Assembly: GCF_036192275.1 (NCBI RefSeq)
Contig: NZ_CP108088.1
Span: forward strand, 2,601,001-2,665,000
Reading direction: 5' to 3'
Length of the DNA: 64,000 bases
Origin: Streptomyces sp. NBC_00250
GTDB taxonomy: Bacteria > Actinomycetota > Actinomycetes > Streptomycetales > Streptomycetaceae
In this document: positions 8,033-16,529 of the stretch, piece by piece
How positions within the stretch are numbered: position 1 is the first letter of the stretch
Layout: every line of letters starts with the position of its first letter
Notes under the pieces: generated by a model
Database searches by the model: none
Told to the model about the DNA's origin: nothing
What the model saw: only the letters and a program-made list of their open reading frames with translations
Position numbers and translations under genes: made by a program

Positions 8033-9208
8033 ATGACCCCACCCCTGCGTCTCACCCTCCTCGCCGCGCTGTCCCTCGCGGCCCTCACCGCCTCCGCCCT
8101 CCCCGCCGCCGCCGGTACCGACCCCTGGGTGCGCGCCTGGGGCGAGAACGCCCAGGGCCAGCTCGGCAACGGCAGCGTCCTCGCCCAGCAGACCCCCGCC
8201 GCCGTCCTCGGCATCACCCGTGACGACGTCCGCGAGCTCTCCGGAGGAGGCGGCGGCGCCGCGGCGGCGGCCAACGGCTTCGCCGTCGCCCTCCTCAAGG
8301 ACGGCACCGTGAAGAGCTGGGGCAACAACGCCACCGGCCAGCTCGGCAACGGCACCCTCGTCGCCCAGTCCTTCCCCGCGACCGTCGCCGGACTCTCCGG
8401 CGTGAGCGAGGTCTCCGCGGGCCTCAACCACGCCCTCGCCGTCAAGGGCGGCCGGGTCCTCGCCTGGGGCAGCAACGCCTCCAAGCAGCTCGGCACCGGC
8501 CAGGACACCACCAACCCGTACAAGGCCCCGATCCCCGTGCAGAGCCTGGACAAGGTGAAGGACGTCGGGGCGGGCTGCGACTTCAGCGTGGCGCTCCGGC
8601 AGGACGGCACGGTCTGGACCTGGGGCAAGGGCGACAACGGGCGTCTGGGCACCGGCAACAACACCACGCGCGAGACCCCGCAGAAGGTCCCCGACCTCGT
8701 CGACGTCGAGTCCGTGGCCGTGGGCTGCGACCACGTCCTCGCACTCACCGCCGACGGCGTCGTCAAGTCCTGGGGCAAGGGCGCCGAGGGCCAGCTCGGC
8801 AACGACTCCACCACCGACAGCAACAAGCCGGTGGACGTCGCCTACCTCGACGCCGTGGCCAGGATCTTCGCCACCTCCGCGTCCGGCTTCGCCGTCCTCG
8901 ACGACGGCAGCCTGGCCGGCTGGGGCAAGAACACCGACCGGCAGCTCGGCGACGGCACCAACGCCAACCGCACCACCCCGGTCGTCCTGGACACGCTCAA
9001 GGGCGTCCAGAGCATCGCCGGCGGGGCCGACTTCACCGTGGCCGCGCTGGACGACGGCTCGGTGATCGGCTGGGGTGCCAACGCGGCCGCCCAGCTCGGC
9101 GACGGCACGACCACCAACCCCACCGGCACCACGGTGGCGCTGCCGCCCGGCAGTGGCATCACTCACGTCGCCACCACCGTGACGGGCAAGTCCGCGTTCG
9201 CCTACTGA
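8033..9208 (+). CDS. secreted RCC1-repeat β-propeller protein 3 (391 aa)
   Basis: ATG at 8033 lies behind GAAAGG. A short signal peptide ends near PAAAG-TDP. Seven RCC1 blades follow (WGENAQGQLGNG first, WGANAAAQLGDG last), ending SAFAY. Blade 1 carries a Gly/Ala insertion (GGGGAAAAAN) absent from the paralogues. The N-terminal mature sequence DPWVRAWG matches DPWVRSWG of protein 2, so proteins 2 and 3 are the closest pair. Third gene of the tandem set, followed by a strong terminator. Confidence 0.9.
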   Translation: MTPPLRLTLLAALSLAALTASALPAAAGTDPWVRAWGENAQGQLGNGSVLAQQTPAAVLGITRDDVRELSGGGGGAAAAANGFAVALLKDGTVKSWGNNATGQLGNGTLVAQSFPATVAGLSGVSEVSAGLNHALAVKGGRVLAWGSNASKQLGTGQDTTNPYKAPIPVQSLDKVKDVGAGCDFSVALRQDGTVWTWGKGDNGRLGTGNNTTRETPQKVPDLVDVESVAVGCDHVLALTADGVVKSWGKGAEGQLGNDSTTDSNKPVDVAYLDAVARIFATSASGFAVLDDGSLAGWGKNTDRQLGDGTNANRTTPVVLDTLKGVQSIAGGADFTVAALDDGSVIGWGANAAAQLGDGTTTNPTGTTVALPPGSGITHVATTVTGKSAFAY

Positions 9209-9216
9209 CCCGGCAC

Positions 9217-9250
9217 GGCCGCGCGGGCCCCTCGCCGGGCCCGCGCGGCC
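9217..9250 (+). terminator. terminator of the RCC1 operon
   Basis: Perfect 14-bp GC-rich stem (9217-9230 with 9237-9250) with a 6-nt loop, 8 bp after the third RCC1 stop codon. Confidence 0.8.
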
Positions 9251-9328
9251 CTCCCGGCGGCAACGGGAGAGCGGGCCCACACCTCCGATCCTGGCCAGAC
9301 ACACCGGTGGCCTGGCAGGATCGCGAGC

Positions 9329-10327
9329 ATGTTCGCCTCGCTCTCCCGTGCCGCCCGCCGCCGTGTCCTGGCGGTCTCGGCCGCGCTGCTCGCGGTGTGC
9401 GGGGTGCTGGTGTGGTGGCTGGTGCCCTGGGGCACCCCCGTACCGAGCGGTTCCGTCACTTTCAGTACGGGAGTCCCCACCGGCGTCTACCAGCAGTACG
9501 GAAAGCTGCTCAAGCAGGCCCTCGCACAGGACCTGCCCGAGGTCTCGATAGAGCTCACGCGCAGTGAGGGCTCCCAGCAGAACCTGGCCCGGGTGGCCTC
9601 GGGCCAGGCCGACTTCACCATCGCGACGGCCGACGCGGTGGCCCAGTACCAGCGCGAGCGCAGGCCCGGCTTCGAGCGGCTGCGCGGCTGCGCCCGCCTC
9701 TACGACGACTACGTACAGCTCGTGGTGCGCAAGGGCTCCACGCTGCGGAGGGTGCAGGACCTGCGCGGTCTCAAGGTCGGCGTCGGCCAGGACGGCTCCG
9801 GCGTACGACTGATCGCCGACCGGGTCCTCGCGGCGGCGGGCCTCACCCCCATACGGGACGTCGAGGCGGTCTCGGCGGGCATCGACACGATGCCCGAGCT
9901 CCTGGAGCGCGGCGAGCTCGACGCCTTCTTCTGGTCGGGCGGCCTCCCCACCCTGGCGGTGCAGACGCTGTCCGAGCGCTTCGAGATCCGGCTGCTCCCC
10001 CTGGACGCGCCGCTGGTCGACCGGCTCCACGACGTCGGCGGGTCGACCCGCCACTACCGGTCGGCGGTGATCCCGGCCGACGCGTACGCCAAGGCGCAGG
10101 ACGGCCGGCCGATAGAGACCCTGGCCGTGGCGAACCTCCTGGTCACCACGGTGGAGGCGGACGCGGACCTGGTGGAGGGCTTCACCCGGACGGTGATCAG
10201 GAGCCGGGACCGGATCGGCAGCCAGGTCCACCCGGCCCAGCTGGTGGACCTGCGGACCGCCGTCTACACCGAACCCCTGCCCCTCCACGAGGGCGCCCGC
10301 CGCTACTACCGCTCGGTGAAGCCCTGA
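9329..10327 (+). CDS. TAXI-family solute-binding protein (TRAP-type), orphan
   Basis: An N-terminal membrane anchor or signal (about residues 12-33) precedes a TAXI domain. Hallmarks are VTFSTGVPTGVYQQYGKLL, LTRSEGSQQNLARVASGQAD and the Q/D-rich ligand-pocket strand VGVGQDGSGVRLIAD. TAXI proteins normally deliver substrate to DctQM-type TRAP permeases; no such permease is nearby. One structurally studied TAXI protein (from Thermus) binds glutamate/glutamine. Here the gene is convergent with a two-component system next to the glutamate importer. I infer that it may present glutamate, or a related ligand, to the sensor kinase rather than serve transport. Confidence 0.88.
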   Translation: MFASLSRAARRRVLAVSAALLAVCGVLVWWLVPWGTPVPSGSVTFSTGVPTGVYQQYGKLLKQALAQDLPEVSIELTRSEGSQQNLARVASGQADFTIATADAVAQYQRERRPGFERLRGCARLYDDYVQLVVRKGSTLRRVQDLRGLKVGVGQDGSGVRLIADRVLAAAGLTPIRDVEAVSAGIDTMPELLERGELDAFFWSGGLPTLAVQTLSERFEIRLLPLDAPLVDRLHDVGGSTRHYRSAVIPADAYAKAQDGRPIETLAVANLLVTTVEADADLVEGFTRTVIRSRDRIGSQVHPAQLVDLRTAVYTEPLPLHEGARRYYRSVKP

Positions 10328-10341
10328 GCTTCCCGCCCTGA

Positions 10342-10445
10342 CGGCCCGTTCCCGATCGGCCCGTTCCCGACCGGCCCGGGACCGGCCGTCCGGCCCCGTC
10401 CGTCTTCCGGCCCTGCCCGTCGGGCCTGCCTTCCGGCCCTGCCCG
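10342..10445. repeat. direct repeats in convergent spacer
   Basis: Between the convergent TAXI and kinase genes, CGGCCCGTTCCCGA occurs at 10342-10355 and 10357-10370. CTTCCGGCCCTGCCCG occurs at 10404-10419 and 10430-10445. No clean terminator hairpin stands out in this 177-bp spacer. Confidence 0.7.
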
Positions 10446-10504
10446 CCCGGCTCTTACTCCCGGCCTTGCCCGTCCGGCGCTGACGGCCCGGCGTTCCCGT
10501 GTCG

Positions 10505-11941
10505 CTACCGCCCGGTGAAGCCCTCGGCCTCGCGGTCGCCCCTCGCCGCCGGAGGGTTACGGGGCACGGTGACCGTGACACGCAGCCCGTGCGGCTCGTT
10601 CGGTGCGAAGGCGATGCCGCCGCCGCCCGCCGTGAGCAGGACGCGGGTGATCGAGAGGCCGAGGCCCGATCCCTTGATGTTCTGGTGTCGGCCCGAGCGC
10701 CAGAAGCGGTCGCCGACCCGCCCCAGCTCCTCGTCGGTGAGTCCGGGGCCCTGGTCGGCGACGACGACGGCGACGCTCTCCCCGCCGGGCAGGGCCTTGG
10801 CCGTGACGCTGACCTCCTCCCCGGCCGGGGTGAACTTCAGCGCGTTGTCGATCACCGCGTCCAGCGCGCTGGAGAGCGCCACCGGGTCCGCCCAGGCGGT
10901 GACCGCCCCACAGTCCCCGGCGAGCACGACACCCTTGTCGTCGGCGACCGGCCGCCAGGACGCGACCCGCTCGGCCGTGAGCGCCCCGACGTCGATGAGC
11001 CGCAGCTCGGCGGCCGCGTGCTCGGCGAGGGCCAGGTCGAGGAGGTCGTCGAGGACCTGGGAGAGGCGCTTGCCCTCGGTCCGTACGGAGGCGATCTCCT
11101 CGTTGCCCTCGGGGAGCTCCATGGCGAGGAGCTCGATGCGCAGGAGCAGCGCGGCCAGCGGGTTGCGCAACTGGTGGGAGGCGTCGGCGACGAACGCCCG
11201 CTGCTGTTCGAGCGCCTCCTCGACGTTGTCGGCCATCTCGTTGAACGAGAGCGCCAGGCGCCGCAGTTCGGGCGGTCCGCCGGTCGCGGCGACCCGGGAG
11301 TTCATGCGCCCGGTCGCGATGTCGTGGGTGACGGAGTCGAGGACGCGTACGGGCCGCAGGACCCAGCCGGTGAGCCGGAAGGCGGCACCGACGGCGACGA
11401 GCATGGCCAGGGACTCGCCCGCGAAGATCAGCAGCCAGCCGCGCAGGATGCGGAGGCGGAGCTGTCCGGTGGGCGAGTCGGTGACGACGACGGCGACGAC
11501 GTCCCCGTCACTGACGACCGGGGAGGCGACGGTGAGCCGTGCGTGGCCCTGCCAGGGCCACACCTGCGGCGGATCGTGGCTGCGCCGGCCGAGGAGAGCC
11601 TCGCGGAAGGCACGGCGGCCCTCCCCCTCGTACGGGACGACCCAGTCCTCGGGTGCGGCGGCCATGGACCGGTTGTCGCGGTAGAAGACGCCGGCCCGGA
11701 TGCCGTACACGTCGTAGTAGCTGGCGAGTTCGCCGCCGAGGGTGGTGCGCCGCTCGTCGGCGCCGGGGTTCGTCTCGCTGACGAACTGGGCGAGCGCGGC
11801 GAAGCGGGCGGAGTCGTCGAGCCGGTCGACGACGACCCGCTGCTGTTCGGAGGCGGCGAGGCTGGCGGCGAGCGGGAAGCCGAGGGCGAGCAGGACGCCG
11901 GCCATCAGGATGATGAGCAGCGGAAGGAGGCGGGTGCGCAC
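10505..11941 (-). CDS. gluK: sensor histidine kinase (GluK-type)
   Basis: This 478-aa kinase has an N-terminal TM helix, an extracytoplasmic domain of about 120 residues, a second TM, HAMP (RPVRVLDSVTHDIATGR), HisKA with the phosphoacceptor in ADASHQLRNPL, and HATPase with N-box DNALKF and G-boxes DQGPGLTD and GSGLGLSI. GTG start at 11941. It lies 18 bp after the response regulator on the same strand, so they form one operon. Position beside gluABCD matches the GluR-GluK glutamate-sensing system reported in Streptomyces coelicolor; the name rests on that synteny and is not proven by residues. Confidence 0.88.
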   Translation of the reverse strand: MRTRLLPLLIILMAGVLLALGFPLAASLAASEQQRVVVDRLDDSARFAALAQFVSETNPGADERRTTLGGELASYYDVYGIRAGVFYRDNRSMAAAPEDWVVPYEGEGRRAFREALLGRRSHDPPQVWPWQGHARLTVASPVVSDGDVVAVVVTDSPTGQLRLRILRGWLLIFAGESLAMLVAVGAAFRLTGWVLRPVRVLDSVTHDIATGRMNSRVAATGGPPELRRLALSFNEMADNVEEALEQQRAFVADASHQLRNPLAALLLRIELLAMELPEGNEEIASVRTEGKRLSQVLDDLLDLALAEHAAAELRLIDVGALTAERVASWRPVADDKGVVLAGDCGAVTAWADPVALSSALDAVIDNALKFTPAGEEVSVTAKALPGGESVAVVVADQGPGLTDEELGRVGDRFWRSGRHQNIKGSGLGLSITRVLLTAGGGGIAFAPNEPHGLRVTVTVPRNPPAARGDREAEGFTGR

Positions 11942-11959
11942 GAAGGGGCCGTCCGGCGG

Positions 11960-12676
11960 TCAGGCGGCGGGGGCGACCAGGCGGTAGCCGACGCCCCGCA
12001 CGGTCTCGATCAGGGCGGGCATCCGGAGCTTGGAGCGCAGGGAGGCGACGTGCACCTCCAGGGTGCGGCCGGTCCCTTCCCAACTGGTGCGCCAGACCTC
12101 GCTGATGATCTGCTCGCGGCGGAAGACGACGCCGGGGCGCTGGGCGAGGAGGGCGAGCAGGTCGAACTCCTTGCGGGTGAGGGGCACGCTCTCGCCGTCG
12201 ACGCTGACCCGGCGGGTGGGCAGCTCGATGGTGACGGAGCCGAGCCTCAGTCGGCTTCCGTCGGTGGTCGTGCCGCCGCCGCCCGCCGACTCCTCGGTTC
12301 CCGCGTGGCGCCGGCTGACGGCGTGGATGCGGGCGAGGAGCTCGCCGGGGTCGTAGGGCTTGACGACGTAGTCGTCGGCGCCGAGGTTGAGGCCGTGGAT
12401 CCGGGAGCGTACGTCGCCGCGCGCGGTCACCATGATCACCGGGGTGGTGGTGAGCTTCCGGATGCGTCCGCAGACCTGGTAGCCGTCCTGGTCGGGCAGA
12501 CCGAGGTCGAGCAGGATCACCCCGTAGGAGGGGCGCTCGCCCTGCGCGGTGGGCAGGACGGCCTGGAGCGCCTCCTCGCCGTTGCGGGCGTGGGTGACCG
12601 TGAAGCCGTGCTTGGCGAGGATCGCGGAGAGGGCGGCGGCGACATGATCGTCGTCCTCGACGAGCAGCAGTCGCAT
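11960..12676 (-). CDS. gluR: OmpR/PhoB-type response regulator (GluR-type)
   Basis: The protein is 238 aa. A receiver domain starts MRLLLVEDDD, with phosphoacceptor Asp57 in ILLDLGLPD and a conserved Lys in YVVKPYDP. A winged-helix DNA-binding domain follows (LTRKEFDLLALLAQRPG and RTLEVHVASLRSKL). The ATG at 12676 is preceded by GGAGGAGGT seven bases upstream; a longer frame to 12778 is not supported. It is the first gene of the regulator-kinase operon and is divergent from gluABCD, with 283 bp between. It probably acts on the palindromes in that region. Confidence 0.9.
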   Translation of the reverse strand: MRLLLVEDDDHVAAALSAILAKHGFTVTHARNGEEALQAVLPTAQGERPSYGVILLDLGLPDQDGYQVCGRIRKLTTTPVIMVTARGDVRSRIHGLNLGADDYVVKPYDPGELLARIHAVSRRHAGTEESAGGGGTTTDGSRLRLGSVTIELPTRRVSVDGESVPLTRKEFDLLALLAQRPGVVFRREQIISEVWRTSWEGTGRTLEVHVASLRSKLRMPALIETVRGVGYRLVAPAA

Positions 12677-12743
12677 ACGTACCTCCTCCGTGGTGATGTG
12701 CTGATGACGGCTCTCTGTGTACCAGGTGGTACCAGGGCATGAA

Positions 12744-12758
12744 CACCGAACATCGGTG
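12744..12758. promoter_or_regulatory. palindrome in the gluR leader region
   Basis: CACCGA-ACA-TCGGTG is a perfect 6-bp inverted repeat 68 bp upstream of gluR. A second dyad (TACCA..TGGTA) lies just beside it near 12719-12730. It is a candidate autoregulatory operator. Confidence 0.5.
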
Positions 12759-12889
12759 CCGAGTGGTGTTGCAGTCAAGTGTCGCCCGGTGACGCCGGTG
12801 TTTCTGTTATGCAGCCGGTACGGCCCGGGGTGTCCCGTTCACACACTGTGTCCGGTTGCGGCCGGATCGTTATCCTCAATTTCCGCTCA

Positions 12890-12912
12890 GATGTGATGAC
12901 GGTCATCACATC
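12890..12912. promoter_or_regulatory. 23-bp perfect palindrome upstream of gluA
   Basis: Two 11-bp arms (12890-12900 and 12902-12912, GATGTGATGAC and its complement) flank one central base, 47 bp before the gluA start. Size and position fit a dimeric regulator operator controlling gluABCD. The cognate protein could be GluR or another regulator; the sequence alone does not decide. Confidence 0.7.
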
Positions 12913-12959
12913 GGGTCTCTAGTGTCCTCCCCAACCGAGGAGGACGGAGCTAGAGCCCG

Positions 12960-13745
12960 ATGAGCGGAGAGTCAGTGTCCAAGGGTCCCGAGGACACCCC
13001 GCGCGCCGCGGACGACCTGGTCGTACTGTCCGGCGTGAACAAGCACTTCGGCGCACTGCATGTCCTCCAGGACATCGATCTGACGATCAGCCGCGGCGAA
13101 GTCGTGGTCGTCATCGGACCCTCCGGGTCCGGCAAGTCGACGCTGTGCCGCACGATCAACCGGCTGGAGAGCGTCGACTCCGGCATCATCACGATCGACG
13201 GCAAGCCGCTGCCGGCGGAGGGCAAGGAGCTCGCTCGCCTGCGTTCCGACGTCGGCATGGTCTTCCAGTCGTTCAACCTCTTCGCGCACAAGACGGTGCT
13301 CGAGAACGTGATGCTGGGCCAGATCAAGGTCCGGAAGACGGAGAAGAAGGCCGCCGAGGAGAAGGCCCGCGCCCTGCTGGACAGGGTCGGGGTCGGCACC
13401 CAGGCGGACAAGTACCCGGCGCAGCTCTCCGGCGGCCAGCAGCAGCGCGTGGCGATCGCCCGCGCGCTCGCGATGGGCCCGAAGGTCATGCTGTTCGACG
13501 AGCCGACCTCCGCGCTCGACCCCGAGATGATCAACGAGGTCCTCGAGGTCATGCAGCAACTGGCGCGGGACGGCATGACGATGGTGGTCGTGACCCACGA
13601 GATGGGCTTCGCGCGCTCCGCCGCCAACCGTGTCGTCTTCATGGCGGACGGTCGCATCGTCGAGCAGGCGACGCCCGAGGAGTTCTTCAGCAACCCGCGC
13701 AGCGACCGGGCCAAGGACTTCCTCTCCAAGATCCTTCACCACTGA
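12960..13745 (+). CDS. gluA: glutamate ABC transporter ATP-binding protein
   Basis: This 261-aa polar-amino-acid ABC ATPase has Walker [11 protein letters not shown], a Q-loop in MVFQSFNLF, signature [15 protein letters not shown], Walker [14 protein letters not shown] and an H-loop in [11 protein letters not shown] at 12960 is preceded by GGAGGACGGAG. It powers uptake by coupling ATP hydrolysis to the GluC/GluD permeases at the inner membrane. It is first in the gluABCD order, 54 bp before gluB. Confidence 0.93.
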   Translation: MSGESVSKGPEDTPRAADDLVVLSGVNKHFGALHVLQDIDLTISRGEVVVVIGPSGSGKSTLCRTINRLESVDSGIITIDGKPLPAEGKELARLRSDVGMVFQSFNLFAHKTVLENVMLGQIKVRKTEKKAAEEKARALLDRVGVGTQADKYPAQLSGGQQQRVAIARALAMGPKVMLFDEPTSALDPEMINEVLEVMQQLARDGMTMVVVTHEMGFARSAANRVVFMADGRIVEQATPEEFFSNPRSDRAKDFLSKILHH

Positions 13746-13799
13746 GCGAGTTCGGGCCTATTCTTCCCAACTCACTTCTAGACCAAGGGACATTCCTCG

Positions 13800-14621
13800 A
13801 TGAAGCTTCGTCGCACCCCCGCCGCCGCCGCGGCCGCCGTCGTCCTCGCGCTGACCGCCACCGCCTGTGGCACCGGCTCCGACTCGGGCAGCAACGGTGA
13901 CAAGATCAACGTCGGCATCAAGTTCGACCAGCCCGGCCTGGGCCTGAAGACCCCGGACGGCAAGTACGCCGGCTTCGACGTGGACGTGGCCCGCTACGTC
14001 GCCAAGGAGCTCGGCTACGCCGAGGACAAGATCAACTTCAAGCAGGCGCCCAGCGCCGAGCGCGAGAACCTGATCAAGAACGGTGACGTCAAGTTCGTCG
14101 TCGCCAGCTACTCGATCAACGACAAGCGCAAGAAGGAGGTCGACTTCGCCGGTCCGTACTTCCTGACCCACCAGGACCTGCTCGTGCGCTCCGACGACAG
14201 CTCGATCACCAAGGTCGAGGACCTCAACTCCAAGAAGCTCTGCTCGGTCTCCGGCTCGACCTCCGCGCAGAACGTCAAGGAGAAGCTCGCCCCGAAGGCC
14301 GACCTCCAGCAGCTCGGCGGCTACTCCGAGTGCCTCACCGGCCTGGAGAACAAGCGCGTCGACGCGCTGACCACGGACGCTTCGATCCTCGCGGGCTACG
14401 CCTCGCAGAAGGAGCACCAGGGCAAGTTCAAGCTCGCCGGCCTGAAGATGAGCGACGAGAACTACGGCGTCGGCCTCAAGAAGGGCGACGACGAGCTGCG
14501 CGGCAAGATCAACAAGGCGCTGGAGAAGATGGTCTCCGACGGCACCTGGGAGAAGCTCGTCAAGGAGCACTTCGGCCCCTCCGGCTACAAGTACGAGCCC
14601 GCGCCGAAGGTCCAGAACTGA
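13800..14621 (+). CDS. gluB: glutamate-binding lipoprotein
   Basis: The 273-aa precursor has a signal peptide and a lipobox ending at Cys23 (ALTATAC), so the mature protein is anchored to the outer face of the membrane. The family-3 solute-binding domain is clear from GIKFDQPGLGLKTPDGKYAG, GFDVDVARYVAKELG and VASYSINDKRKKEVDFAGPY. It captures the ligand for GluC/GluD. A strong stem-loop follows the gene and precedes gluC, a layout that commonly raises binding-protein yield relative to the permease subunits. Confidence 0.93.
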   Translation: MKLRRTPAAAAAAVVLALTATACGTGSDSGSNGDKINVGIKFDQPGLGLKTPDGKYAGFDVDVARYVAKELGYAEDKINFKQAPSAERENLIKNGDVKFVVASYSINDKRKKEVDFAGPYFLTHQDLLVRSDDSSITKVEDLNSKKLCSVSGSTSAQNVKEKLAPKADLQQLGGYSECLTGLENKRVDALTTDASILAGYASQKEHQGKFKLAGLKMSDENYGVGLKKGDDELRGKINKALEKMVSDGTWEKLVKEHFGPSGYKYEPAPKVQN

Positions 14622-14640
14622 CCTGACCCGCACCGGCCGT

Positions 14641-14670
14641 GACGGCCGCCCCCCACCCGGGGCGGCCGTC
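14641..14670 (+). terminator. intercistronic stem-loop between gluB and gluC
   Basis: Perfect 12-bp stem (14641-14652 with 14659-14670) with a 6-nt loop, 20 bp after the gluB stop and 71 bp before gluC. It could be a partial terminator or an mRNA-stabilising structure setting stoichiometry. Confidence 0.75.
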
Positions 14671-14741
14671 GCACCGGCACCGGCCGCTGCCCCCGCACCG
14701 GCCTCCACACCGACCGACCACCAGGGGAGAGCGCGGGCATC

Positions 14742-15416
14742 GTGTTCGACTTTCTTGATTCCGGGCAGTACGACCTGCTCGGCGCCTTCTGGGTGACGGC
14801 GCAGCTCGCCCTCTACTCGGCGATCGGCTCGCTGATCTGGGGCACCGCCCTGGTAGCGATGCGGGTCAGCCCGGTGCCCGTCATGCGGGCCTTCGCCACC
14901 GGGTACGTCAACATCGTCCGGAACACGCCGCTGACCGTGGTCATCGTGGCCTGCTCGTTCGGTCTCGACCAGACCCTGGGCATCACGCTCGGCGGCGGAC
15001 GCTCGGAGGACATCGGCTTCCGGCTGGCGATCCTCGGGCTCGTCGCGTACACCGGCACCTTCGTCTGCGAGGCACTGCGCTCGGGCATCAACACCGTCCC
15101 GCCGGGCCAGGCCGAGGCCGCCCGCGCCCTCGGCCTCGGCTTCACCCAGGTCCTCACCCTGGTGGTGCTCCCGCAGGCCTTCCGTGCGGTGGTGACCCCG
15201 CTCGCCAACGTCCTCATCGCCCTCACCAAGAACACCACGGTGGCGGCGGCCATCGGCGCCGCCGAGGCGGCTCTCCTGATGAAGGAGATGATCGAGAACG
15301 AGGCCGACGCGCTCTTCGCCGTCTTCGCCGTCTTCGCGTTCGGCTTCATCCTCCTCACCCTCCCCACCGGCCTGATCCTGGGCTGGGCGGCCAAGCGTCT
15401 GGCGGTGAAGCGATGA
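14742..15416 (+). CDS. gluC: glutamate ABC transporter permease 1
   Basis: This is a 224-aa polar-amino-acid permease (HisM type) with five or so TM helices. The EAA loop reads EAARALGLGFTQVLTLVVLPQAFR, the contact site for the ATPase. GTG start at 14742 follows GGGGAGAGC. The stop overlaps the gluD start (ATGA at 15413-15416), showing translational coupling. It forms the membrane channel with GluD. Confidence 0.92.
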   Translation: MFDFLDSGQYDLLGAFWVTAQLALYSAIGSLIWGTALVAMRVSPVPVMRAFATGYVNIVRNTPLTVVIVACSFGLDQTLGITLGGGRSEDIGFRLAILGLVAYTGTFVCEALRSGINTVPPGQAEAARALGLGFTQVLTLVVLPQAFRAVVTPLANVLIALTKNTTVAAAIGAAEAALLMKEMIENEADALFAVFAVFAFGFILLTLPTGLILGWAAKRLAVKR

Positions 15417-16303
15417 GTTCCGTCCTGTACGACACTCCCGGCCCCCGCGCCAAGCGGCGGAACGTCCTCTACACGATCGGCTTCCTGGCCGTCCTCGGCC
15501 TGGTCGCGTGGTGGGTACTGGCGGCCCTGGCCGACAAGAACCAGCTGGACGCCGACAAGTGGAGTCCGTTCGTCACCGACTCCCGGGTCTGGACGACGTA
15601 TCTGCTGCCCGGTCTGACGGAGACCCTGAAGGCCGCCGCGCTGTCGATCCTGATCGCGCTGCCGCTCGGCGCGCTCCTCGGTATCGGCCGGCTCTCCGAC
15701 CACCGCTGGGTACGGGTGCCCGTCGGCACCGTCGTGGAGTTCTTCCGCGCCATCCCGGTCCTGCTCCTGATGATGTTCGCGGCCGCCCTGTACCGCGAGT
15801 TCACGACCGTCAGCTCCGACTTCCGCCCGCTGTACGCGGTCGTCACCGGCCTGGTGCTCTACAACGCCTCCGTGATCGCCGAGGTCGTCCGCGCCGGCGT
15901 GCTCTCGCTGCCCCGCGGCCAGGGCGACGCGGCCGAGGCGCTCGGTATGCGCAAGGGCCAGACCATGCTGTACGTCCTGCTCCCGCAGGCCGTCACCGTC
16001 ATGCTCCCCGCCCTCGTCAGCCAGCTCGTCGTGATCGTCAAGGACACGGCGCTCGGTGGCGCGCTGCTCGGCTTCGCGGAGCTGCTCAGCCAGAACCGGC
16101 AGATCACGGCCAACTACGGCGCCAACACGATCGCCACGTTCACGGTCATCGCGCTGATCTACATCGTCATCAACGCGATCCTCACCAACCTCGCCGGACG
16201 CCTGGAGAAGCGCCTGCGTCGGGGCAAGAAGTCCGCCGCGGTGACCATCCCGGCCCAGCCCGGAGCGACCGAGGTGAAGAGCGACGCCGTCACCGGCGCC
16301 TGA
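15413..16303 (+). CDS. gluD: glutamate ABC transporter permease 2
   Basis: The protein is 296 aa: a cytoplasmic N-terminus, a TM, then the permease core, with EAA loop DAAEALGMRKGQTMLYVLLPQA. The start overlaps the gluC stop. A basic C-terminal tail (RLEKRLRRGKK) extends about 35 residues. It pairs with GluC as the heterodimeric channel of the glutamate importer. A hairpin follows at 16316. Confidence 0.92.
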   Translation: MSSVLYDTPGPRAKRRNVLYTIGFLAVLGLVAWWVLAALADKNQLDADKWSPFVTDSRVWTTYLLPGLTETLKAAALSILIALPLGALLGIGRLSDHRWVRVPVGTVVEFFRAIPVLLLMMFAAALYREFTTVSSDFRPLYAVVTGLVLYNASVIAEVVRAGVLSLPRGQGDAAEALGMRKGQTMLYVLLPQAVTVMLPALVSQLVVIVKDTALGGALLGFAELLSQNRQITANYGANTIATFTVIALIYIVINAILTNLAGRLEKRLRRGKKSAAVTIPAQPGATEVKSDAVTGA

Positions 16304-16315
16304 CTCCGAGGCAGG

Positions 16316-16337
16316 CCCACCGGCAGTGAGCGGTGGG
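16316..16337 (+). terminator. hairpin after gluD
   Basis: Perfect 7-bp stem CCCACCG/CGGTGGG (16316-16322 with 16331-16337), 12 bp past the gluD stop. A second small dyad (GACCC...GGGTC) follows at once. Confidence 0.55.
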
Positions 16338-16529
16338 ACCCGACGGGGTCCGTGGGACAACAGGGGTGGGCCGGAGCGGTACTGACTTCAGGTCAGCCGC
16401 ACCGCGCCCACCCCGTCGCTTGACGCAAGCACCCTCAGTGGGTTGCATACGGTCTGTGATCAAGCACCGGGCTCGTGCCACACTCAGATGTGCTGCCCCC
16501 ATGACCGTCCGGCCTTCAGGAGCCGCGCC

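Noticed and set aside
6692..10288. 1198-codon open frame on the minus strand
   Set aside because: It is antisense to the three RCC1 genes and the TAXI gene. The repeated high-GC codons keep the opposite frame open; its protein is a Gly/Val/Ala/Asp shadow with no domain.
10499..12742. 747-codon plus-strand frame
   Set aside because: Antisense to gluK and gluR, which carry full two-component motifs.
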